From Lutraria lutraria (Eukaryota; Mollusca; Bivalvia; Venerida; Mactridae), in NCBI GenBank assembly GCA_964023205.1, contig OZ026842.1:9393407-9457406 (forward strand): a stretch of 64,000 nt of DNA, in the 5' to 3' direction. The position numbers and the translations under genes are program-made. The first letter of the stretch is position 1, and every line of letters begins with the position of its first letter. The notes under the pieces were generated by a model, which saw nothing but the letters and a program-made list of their open reading frames with translations, searched no databases and was not told the origin of the DNA. This document shows, piece by piece, positions 27,701-39,700 of this stretch.

Positions 27701-30700
27701 ACATTAAATTTTCTTGGTATCTGTATTATAGTTATATTTACCGGTAAATGAAAGATAAAACATAGCCATATTTGAAAAGAACATAAAGGCTAGAATGTCG
27801 ATCAAACAATATGGATGAACAAACATGAGCTATATACATGTAGTCTTGAAATAAACGTACTTAACACAACTTTTTGAAACTAGTTCTATAATTATAATGA
27901 CATATTTCGATGCAGGTAACTTGATGGATAATGTTGTACGAACATTGCTGCAAGGTCTTGACTATCTATTCAATAAACCACACGGCTGTGCTGAACAAAC
28001 AATGATTAAACTGTCGCCGTGTGTTTACGCTATGAACTATCTTAAGCAAACGAAACAAATGACTGACCGAATAGAAAAAATTGGAAACAAATACATAAGA
28101 TATGGTACGTAGAATGCTACTTAATACACAGTGAAAAATGTATTTTATTGCTGTGCAAGATCATTTATGTAAAACAAACACTTAACCAGGTTTATGTATA
28201 CATATTATAGCAGCGTATATATCCGTTTGAAAATGAATACTAGTCTGTATTTATGTCTACAGGTTCAATCAATTTATTTTTTATTTAATTTGATAATTAG
28301 TAATAAATATAGCTGTATTTCCTGTTCAAATAACAAGCATATGGGTAAGCATGTTACAGAAACACATTATAAATTTATATACAGTACATTGTATATTATT
28401 ACGCATCATTAAATGACACTGTTTATAAATGAACTGATGACACGTGTATACTTTATTTAGGTGTCAACCGAGAGGTATCCCAGTTCAGAAAACACGATGG
28501 TTCTTATTACCCCTGGCGGGGTCAACTAGCCAGTACATGGTAAGCTATTCAAATCTATACATACCGAATTCAGCTTCAAAAGTAGCTTTTACATTTTGAT
28601 AATATAATTATGTCCGTAATACGAGTTCTTTTTATTATGTATGATATGTAACTATCATTATGATTTCTAATAGTTTACATCGAACACCCAGTGGACAAAT
28701 GACGCGCCTTGCATGATTTGTAACCGTTATAAATGTTCGTTTAATCATTTTGCTGTTTGTTCACACAGAGTGTTTCCATCAGATTTCTTTCTATGTTTGC
28801 ATTCGGTTTAGGCTGACGGCATTTGTTGCTAAAGTATTTTGTCAAGCTAAGAAGGTTGTAGATGACTCCGTTGACGAGCAGAAAGACATTGCTTTGACAA
28901 TAGAATGGCTCACTTCACATGCTGAACCTGATGGTTCGTTTGTTGATAGGCAACCAGTATATGCTCGTAGAATGGTTGTAAGTATTTAAGTTAGTTAGTC
29001 AGATAAAAGTTATACACTTTATCAAAATGATTACTGCTCTGAAATCAACGCAATTATGAGATAAGTTGTTTCGTAAGAACTAGATGACTGGTTATATGAA
29101 ATGATTTTGTGATGTTGGTATTAAGAAATCATTGTTAAATGTATACTGATAAAAAGGTTAAAACCGACGAAATTACATTTATACTGACAACGAGAGTGCA
29201 GTTATGAAAATCAAGTTCCCTCAATCATCATGTTTACTGCATGCAATGTATCTTATTCAAGTGCTCGATGAATGTACATTGTAATTAAATATACGCCTTT
29301 TAAATTAAAATCATCATTTATAAGTACTTGAATTCGTAATATTGCATATATTTGATAAAGTATTAAGTGTCGAACAAGATCAATCAGATGATTCAAATTT
29401 TACAGGGTCAAGTTAAAGATAAAGATGAAAGTGATCCTTCCCTAACAGCCTTTGTGCTCGTTACCCTGCATGAGTGTAATATTAGATCACGTGTAAGTAA
29501 CAATATGTATGATTTATAAAAAAAAACAATGCGCTGGCGGCGAACCAATGTATGGCGCATTTTCAGTTTACCTAATTTGTATATCCTGACATATTCAACA
29601 GTGGTAAACTTTTGGTACACTTTGACAAGTATATCGTAATAGCAGCTTCTTCGTAGATGAAAATTGTATTAATTTTATTTTGTACGTGCAGTGACTTTTA
29701 AAACTATGAATATTTTACAGGCCGTGAATACAACAATCAAGAATGCAATGGCATTCCTTGAGAAACTTGACAGAAATATGCTTCAAAACAACCCATACGT
29801 TCTAGCGCTCTCTACGTACGCTCTTGCTTTATCAAATAGCATAAACAAATTTGAATTCATGGATATGCTGAAAGGACTAAAAAAAGGAAATAATAGAGGT
29901 GAGTATATTTACACTATTGACGACTTCAATGGTGCTTGTATTCTTTTACTGTGTTTAAGAAGAAAAAATGTTTTGAGAATATCCACACTAGACATTGACA
30001 ATTTGTTGTTTACGTAATGTAAATATCAGTCAAACATCTGATATTGTATTGAGTAGTTCATTTATCGCAAGCGTTTGATAAGATTTATTCTTCAAAATGT
30101 ATTAATTCATATTCACTGATTGTATAAACAGCAAACTCTAACAAGGAAGAATGTTGTTAAAAAAATGTCTGTTTCTAGATGGCTCATATTGGGGTGAAGC
30201 CGGTGGACGACATCCAGCTAGTGCTTTTTCTGTAGAAACTACATCGTATGCATTGTTAGCAATGATGCAATTTCACGATATGAAAACAAGTGGGCAGATC
30301 GTCACATGGTTAACATCACAAAGAGACTCGAAAGGGGCTTTCAGAACAACGCAGGTAGGCAAATAGTCTTTTAAAAGAAAGAAGACCAACATATTGCATT
30401 GAAACGCCCCAATGTTTATCTACACTCAAACCAACTTATAAACCGCCACCTGATATTATTGGATATAAATTGATTATTGAAAGTATAAAGGAAAGACTAT
30501 TTTTATTTCTGTAATGATATTGAAAGTTTATTAAATGCTTGTAATCGTCAATTAGACATTTTTTTCAAACAAATATTAATCAAAATTCATAATCGAAACT
30601 TGGAAGACCACGCCTGTCTCAAATGAACGCCGGACTCCAAAATTTCCATTGCTCTGCCTCTTTCTTCTACAGACATGCGGGTCATGTTTTATGTTTTTAT

Positions 30701-33700
30701 GACAGCGTATAGAAAACCGAAACGATTGAAATATACTGACCTAATTTTCATTGAATGCACGGGATTCACGAGCAATATAATTGATAGCGAAGTATACGTT
30801 TCGCATGGGTAAATGTGCTAGAGAATATGCAATCATATAGTGTTCAAGTCCCATGAGCTTTTTGCTATTAAAAATATATGCAAAAAACAAACAATTGCTG
30901 ATATTATCCCAAGATAATAATTACCGACGTCGACGAAACAAGCATTTTTTCTTCTAAAAACACTAATTTCGCTGTGAATTTTGCTTTTGTAAACTTGAAA
31001 TATATAGAGCGCGTGACGTCACTTTACGCTGCATAATATGACTGCGGAAAAAAACACAGCTGTTCTATAAATAGTATTTTTTTCAATGAAATTGAAACAA
31101 ATACGATAGTGGTTTTGGAAACATTTGTTCTTGCTATAAAGTATGCACGTGAGGAAAACACTCCGGATTCCTCTGTTATAAAACAAATAGGAACTATTAG
31201 GATCGATAAATGTATATGCTTATGGGACTTTAAATTACTTATAATTATTGTATGCAAAATTTCAGAAATCTGTGCCACATAATTTCCGTGAAATTTTAGT
31301 TTACGAACTGGCGGTTTATAAGTTGGTTTGAGTGTATACATATGTCAGAAAGAAACAAATCTCATTTACATATGACAGTCATATAACAGCAAACATGAAA
31401 GAAGCATTGCCTAAATCATTTTTTTCATAACATGACTGAACAAATGCCTTTACGACTTAAATCATTCACCATTCCAAAATAGATTTGTCTCGAAATCTGA
31501 ATATTATATAATTATTGGTATATTTTACATTTCAGGATACTGTAATTGGTCTACAAGCATTATCTGAGTACAGTTTGAAAACTTACAATAAAGATCTTGA
31601 CTTACGAGTAACTCTCCTCGCAGATAAATGGAATATGAATCAGCAGTTGTCGGTTACTTATGAAAATTCTATTGCTCAGAAAGTAATTAAAAATGTAAGA
31701 TGTAAACATAATTATGCTATTGTACCTAAGTATGTAAATAAATGAGGTAAACACTGTTTTTTCCGTAGGTTTGTTCGTATTTGTCCGTACTTTTGCATGA
31801 TGCGGATGTTCAATGCGATGTCCATCTATTTACTGACACGTCGCTTCAACAGGTGAAAGCATAGCAATGTTGAATAAGTATAGATCATGCCGTCGGACAA
31901 TAAACAGTAGTTTTATCCAATTATCTCTGTGGTCCGTCTTTAAATCGTCATGGTGTCTATGATTTTCTGCCATCCTGCATCCTGCCTTACTAATGAATGC
32001 TACTGCATTTCATCGTTTCTGCTTATTATTCAAACTCGTGTTCAGTTCACTGTCATACATGTGCTTAGTTCAACATATCAGTGAAATCAATTGTGAAAAG
32101 TCCAAGTTTTCTAAGTCAATGGCATGTTTAATTGATTCACATGTTGAATTTTTTTTTGTATTTTTTCCAGTTGCCAGTTGAAATAGGCAATAACCTGTTG
32201 ACTGTTGAAGTTACCGGAAAGGGATCAGGTCGTTTGATGATTGACTTACGATACAACAGAGTACCGAATGTCAATGAAGGGTGTGGATTTAGTGTTACCG
32301 ACGTAGCCATCAGCGATGTGAAAAATTTAGATGTTAATATCAGAGACCTAAAGTAAGCATTTTACATTTTCTTCGGAAAATTTCATTCAAATCGTCGCGA
32401 AAGCTGCGTCTTTTTGTTAAAGTTTCTCTGATGCTCTTAAAACACGGAATATTAAGCACACTAACAACATTGTAGAGTGCAAAGACAATGTGACTGAAAA
32501 CATATCCATGGAAATTCATCTCTTTTATCCATACATGTAGGAATGTAGAATATACTTATCAAATGTCTCAAATTTGAACTCGAATAAGTATGTAGCGTAT
32601 ATATACATTCTTTATATTTGTTTAATTTAGAAAATGTGATGTTTGTGGAAAATGTGGCGAAGAGATGCCTCCTATGTATGATGATGTCGCTTTCGGAGAA
32701 AACGTCACAGAGGCGGAACCAAAGATTGAAAGCAATATTGGTTGGAAGAAGCGTGCAGGACGTGGTAAACGTGTTTCGTCAGAACTGAAATGTGCCAGAT
32801 TTAGTGTGAGGTAATACCTATTCCCAAACATCCTTATTAAGCTTACACAATGTCATGTGAAAGCCTTAACAGAAGCAGATTATGTAAATCCCGCTCATAT
32901 ATAGCTTGATATAGTTCAGTTGTAAGAATCTGTCGTGTAAATTTTTGTTTTCATCCAATTAAAATAATTGCATGCTATTCGATTCTTTGGAAAAACGTAT
33001 GAACAATTAATTGACCATTATGAATGACAATAACCGTTTATACTAAAGGTTTTCGTTTCTAGCACTACTGAAGGTAGAACAGGAATGGCCATGGTTATCT
33101 TTGGTTTAGAAACAGGTGTGGAAGTTATCACAAAAGACCTTGATAAGGTATTACCGCCAAACTGGTGAACGTATTAATAAATATTGTACACATACACAAT
33201 GTTTGAAACTGTTTGTTTTTAAAATTCACAACCTGTTTCGCCTCTGCTGTCACATTAGCAGGCATTTTATTTTGCGTTTTCGGTATTGTTTATATAGTGT
33301 TTGTTAACGTATGAAAAATTGGAAATGGTTGATTAATAAGAAATGTTTATGGTATTTTGTCAAGAATGGTGTCTTAAAGTGGAATGTATTGAGATAAGAA
33401 CCTATTTTCTGATTATTTCAAAAAAACAATGGTTAAGTCGACACAGACCTTCACAAAGAGGACAGTATCATTAAGTTCACACAAAATTTTAATGTTGCAT
33501 TTCATGTAATTATTTGCATCTATCCAGATAGAATAGAATCGTAATAGAATAACAAATTCATATCTATATTCAAGTTTTCGAATAATACAACAATCACAAA
33601 CTGCTTATTTAATGTACCATTGTCATTTTAAGCTTGTGGAAGAAACAGAAAACATTGATGCGTATGAGTATGATGGTAAAGGCTTTATAGCGATTTACCT

Positions 33701-36700
33701 TAGTGAGGTAAGTTTGTATAGACTATTTACATGTTGGTTCCATTTGAAATGCCTTAAATATTGCAATGTGTATTCAAAGTAGGGCGGCTGTGGATCGTAG
33801 GGTAGTGCCGACCGATCTGAGCTTTGAATCAGCACTTACAATCAGCTGATCAAGTATTTTATTATCATGTAACTCATCTAAAACTTAAAAACAGCAGCTC
33901 AGATCACAGAAGAATTCAATCTTTCTTTTAGGAATAATGAAATAAATCAATATTAGATTTATATTGTATCCTCTCTTTCAATTTATTCCATTCTCTGAGA
34001 AAGTAAATCCTGATGAAATGTCATAAATGGGATTTTAAGAATAAAACATACACCTTCGATCTACCAATCTCAGTAATAACGAGTATTCGTATTCAATTTT
34101 TCAATTTGGTTCGTAATATCCCGGTTGCTAGGATACTCACCACAGCATTAATTCCAAGTACATTTGTCTAATGACACTGATATTTTTATCGAAAATCAGT
34201 CGGAAATAAGAAGTGATATTAGTTCATAGAACCATGTTCGCATGTGTCCTGTTACACACGATCGTTGGGGTCGAGGAATTCATAATTATATTAGGTATTT
34301 ATATATTTAACTCATTCTGATGTTAAAGAATGTATAAGTAAGGCAGTATGAGAGAAATATGTATTTATCATCGAATCCTGATGTCTTTGGTTCTTTGTTG
34401 TAATAAATGTGTTCTTGTTTGGTATTGAACTAGATAACAGATAAAAATGTTAACTTCATTAAGTTATAACTTACAGATAACTCCTAATGCCACTGACTTT
34501 GTGTTCCGTTTGAAAGACACATTTGATGATATGGCCGGTATGAGAGCTCGGCAGCCATCATCACTTAAAGTTTACGATTACTACAATCCAGGTAAGCAAG
34601 TTGGTTGTAAGAATGAACAAAAACTGAGTATATCATGTGGTGCTTTATATCTATTTACCGATTATCCCTTATAAAAAAACCCGGGGGATTTTGTTTTAAC
34701 GATTTATAGACACACTAGATACGATGTTAAGTCGTGATCTGTCGTAATTATTATAAATGTATGGTGTTTTTATGTATTTTTCGATTTATTACTTATTTGG
34801 TTAGATATAAGAAGCGGCATGTGTAGGGACAATAATTTATATACCCCCACTAAAATGTCTGTCTGTCTGTCTGTCTGTCTGAAATAGTGTCCGCTTTGTA
34901 ACTTTGTCATTCATTTGACGAACCACCAAATTGTTAACCATCATTAGATGATTTGTCGCGCGCATTTACTCAGTAAATTTGTCATTCTTCGGAGGATTTT
35001 GAAATAAATTACCACAAATGTTAAAGTCATTAAATAGTGTGTCCTGTGTTTGGCTGTAGCTGATATGCCAAGGTCACACTTAGAGGTAAAAGGTCAAAAT
35101 CGGTATTTTATTTTGTGTCTTCTTAGTAAACTTGTGGATGGATTTCAGAAATACTTGACAGAAATGTGCACCATCAGTGTGTCATACGTAAGACTAACAT
35201 AACCTGCCTCTTAAAAGATATCAAGTTCGCATCTTTAAGTAATAGACAATACATTTCTGAAAACCCTTATATCAGCTCACCAGAGCACAATACGCTCATG
35301 GTGAGCTTTTGTGGACGCATAGCGTTCATCGTGCGTCGTGAAGTGGCGTCTGTTTTTACTTTAAACACTATCTCCTACTGCATCACAATACCGATTACAA
35401 TCAATCTTAGCTTGAATGATCTTTTGGTAGTCTTTCAACGTTGCTAAAATATTCATTAAAAACTCACGTTGCCATGGCCCGAAACCACAGGACCTAGAGT
35501 TTAGATATTTGGTTTGTAGCACCTCCACCAAATTATTCCCCTGGAGGTCAATATTGGCTCCTCCCCTGGAGTAACTTGATTTTACATGAACTTATAGGGG
35601 AAAAAATCTTCTTGTCAGAAACTACAATGCCTAGAGCTTAGATATTTGGTGTGTACCATTGTCTAGTGGACATCCACCAAGTTTGTTAAAATTATTGTCC
35701 TAGGATCAAAATTGACCCCGCACCGGGGGTCACTTGATTTAAATAGACTTATAAAGAAAAACAATTGTTTGTTCGAAACCATAAGGCCTAGAGCTTAGAT
35801 ATTTGTACATGTATGTGGCGTAGTCCAGTGGACCACATTTCAAATTGAAAACATGAACGTATTTGTATATCACTTGAACTTATTCCATTATTATCAAACG
35901 TGTTACACATGTTTAAAGAAACTTATACAAGTGATTCGTTTTTTTTTTTTGGCAGACAAGAGCTGTACAAAAATGTACCGAACTGTTGGAGAGGCTTTCT
36001 CATATGAATGTGATAAGTCACCGAAACCACAGTGCCAATGTCTGCAAAGTAAGTAGATTAAAGTTTCAGTTTTACTTTCATAACTTTCTGTTTGTGTCCA
36101 CTACATATTGAGAAGCTTGGACTAAAATTAACTAAATTTTGCTCAGATATTGGAGACTGACTATTGTGTTTAGATAACTGTAGGTGTTAGGTTTTAAGAG
36201 CATCAGAATAGAGCAATCATTGCTTTAGTTTAAATGGTTACTTAATTGTGACAAAATGTAATGTGATGTGCATTTCATTCTTCATAAAATGTCTTTTCAT
36301 ATCAATAAGGTAAAAATGTCAGATAGTGATATCATTTTGTACATTAGATGTATATTTTGCCAGCACAAGTACGATTTCTTTGACTACTTATATTGAAATG
36401 TCTTGGCGCCAGGTAGTCTGGCCGTACCATACTTAAACATAACAATCAGCCAGTTGCTTTTATGACAATTTTCATTTGTTCTTCATGTTTATTATAAATA
36501 TCTAATCTTTCGTTTTACATAGACTTATGCATAAAACCCAGGGTAAACACACTGATTTCATTGGCAATGGAAGGAAAGAGACCGGCTGTCAAATTACTGG
36601 AGTACATGTGTAATTCAGATAAAGCCAATTATGGTAAACGCTTCTTTTGTTTATACGATAAATTTTTAGCTCACAAGAGCACAATGTGCTCAAGGTAAGC

Positions 36701-39700
36701 TGTGTCCGTCATGGCGTCCATATTGTTGTAAACAACATCTCCCAAGTAACTATGTGAATTGCAACTAAACTTTTCTAGAATGATCCTTGAGTAGTCAGTC
36801 ACCTTCAAAGCATGTTAAAGAAAACCAAATAAATTTCATTTAAAACTAGTAACCTGAATAAGAACAATTATAAGCATATTCTTGTCAGAAACCACATCGC
36901 CTAGCATTTAGATATTCAGTGCATAGCATTGTCAAGTAGACCCCTATCAAGTTTGATCTAATTATGGTCCTGGGTTCAAAGTTGGCTCCGTCCGGGGGTA
37001 ACTTGATTAACAAAGGCTCATAGAGGACCATTTTAAAGTCTTCTAGTCAGAGTGTCCCAGACCTAAGATATTTGGTGTGAAACATTGTCAAGTATACCTT
37101 TACCAGGTTTTATCAAATTATTGCCATATGGTAAAGTTGGCACCTTAATTGGGGTATCCTCGTTTCCATGAGCTTTTATATTTATTATGTAGCATTGTGT
37201 TGAGAACCTCTACCAAATTAGTTCAAGTCATGGCCCTGGTTGTCAAAATTGGCCCCGCAACAGGGGTTAATAGATTTTAAATAGGCTTATAAAAGAACAG
37301 ATTTTAAACTGCATGGCTTAAACTTAGATACTTAGTATGTAGCACTGAGTGATGAATCTCTACCAAGTTCGTTTAAATCATGGCCCTAAGGTGAAAATCT
37401 GTCCCACTCCAGTGGTCACTTGATTTTTACACTTAAGATTATGTAGGTAAAATTAGAAAAACCTTCTTTTTCCAAAAATGCGATGAGTTGTTGAATTATC
37501 TACCTTGATTTTTATTCTAAAATGATTTCTATGGTTTGGCAGTGTTATACTCTCCTTATAAAATATTAAGATAAACGTAGCCACAGCCTGTCTTTGATGA
37601 ACTATTATAGGGCCGACGTGTCCATTATGTTTTTGTTTAAGATTGATTCACCATTTTTTCTGAATGTTTACTACAAAATAAGTAACAAGCACATATGAAA
37701 AGACAGAAAAATCGGATGCCATATACATATTTGCGTCTTTTTCTGAGAATGAAACTTGTGCAAAACACTGTATTGTTCCGAAAGAAAACCATGCACATCG
37801 GAAATATCAAGTCACTGAATGAATTGTATTCAAATTGGGGAGTAGTTTATTTTAAATATCATTCTTTTTCTACCATGATTAAATATGAATATGTAGGAAC
37901 TTCCATTTATGTGTATTTACGCTTAAGAACTTCATGCTTTTCCGCTATTGACGATAGTATTTGCTTAATTGGCACACATTGTCTTAAGCATGGAAATTTG
38001 TCTATGATCTTTTTTATAATGTATTTCTATTTCATTTTTTATTCAGCTGTGTTAGTTACTATTACTAAGTTGTCTTACGACCCATCTAAAAACCAGAAAA
38101 TTATCTCTGCGAAAGTTATGAAGAGCTTACATAAAGGTACGTAACATGCTACAAACCAGTTATAGCGTTTTTATATAACTTCAAATTACATGAATGACTA
38201 GTCTCAATGCCACTTATGACGAATTCCGATTGAAATTTAAATGAATCCATATATAACTTGAGTTACGTGAACCCATGTAACACTGTATTTGTATCGATGC
38301 TTAGCTTTTAAACTGCCTTAATTAGACTTTATATCAATTAGTTATGATTGAAATCTACGATGTGTTATTTCATGCTTTAAAGACACCAAATCCATATTTA
38401 CATAAATTGATGTGATCTATAAACATTCATTTAATGCAATTTGTATTAGAATGTTGTATAATCATAGATCAAGTTCAATTTTAAAAGAATCTGTAAAATC
38501 ACATACTTCGATGAGCATACGTTAACACAAATAAATAGCGCCTGTCTTTCATAAAATATAGTTAACACATTATTTATTATTGGAATTCAGGTGTAGATAG
38601 TTAACACATTATTCGTTATTGGAATTCATGTGTAGATAGTTAACATATTATTTATTATTGGAATTCAGGTATAGATTAATGTGTAGATAGTTAACACATT
38701 ATTTATTATTGAAATTCAGGTATAGATTCAGGTGTAGATAGTTAACACATTATTTATTATTGAAATTCAGGTATAGATTCAGGTGTAGATAGTTAACACA
38801 TTATTTATTATTGAAATTCAGGTATAGATTCAGGTGTTGATAGTTAACACATTATTTATTATTGAAATTCAGGTATAGATTCAGGGGTAGATAGTTAACA
38901 CATTATTTATTATTGAAATTCAGGTATAGATTCAGGTGTAGATAGTTAACACATTATTTATCATTGAAATTCAGGTATAGAAGGTCTCCGGGCTAATGAT
39001 GAAATGTCATTCTTTATGTCACTGAACTGTCAAGAACCGGCTATCACCGTTGGTTCCGAGTATTTCGTCATTGGCAAAGATGGAATAAAAAGCACGAACA
39101 GCAATTACGAAGTAGAGTAAGTACTGTTAGCACTGAAACACTGTTCGAAGCTAAAAAAATCTCACACATAGTTTTCACAATAATTCAATAAAAGCCAATA
39201 ATAGTTAATGAATGGAGAGAATGGTCAAATGGTAATACTACCTCGTATTGTAGCTAGACAATTGGACTATTCTATGTCGTACAAGTATTTTATAACATTC
39301 TTCAATTGGTAAATCTACTTCTACTTCTGCTAATTTTAGAAGCTTTTAAAATATATTATGAGTTCAATTCCCTCAAAAGTTAAGATTCATCCACTGTGAA
39401 TACTACATAAAATATGCAGGAACACTTACTATATATTACACTAACGTCAATGACATTGATGCATGTGCATTTCATTCTTTGAGGCATGGTATGGAATAAA
39501 ATCATAAAACAGTGTTGAAAATACAGAAAACATTGTTCCGTTATAGAGTTGTCAAGTTTCAAAACAAACATTGTGACATTTTGTACATTGGATTCATGAA
39601 TAAAATGTTTCTGACTAATGGTATAGACTAAACTCTAGATTAAGATTAATGACTAATTTAGAGAATGTTAATTATACTAGAGAGTAAACACAAGGCGTAT

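Noticed and set aside
37695..38144. 149-codon open frame
   Set aside because: Only its last 90 nt are coding, as exon 39 of the C3-like gene; the rest is intron 38 sequence ahead of the acceptor.
38559..38974. CRISPR-like regular repeat array
   Set aside because: Tandem units with no spacers, in a eukaryotic intron; it is a minisatellite.
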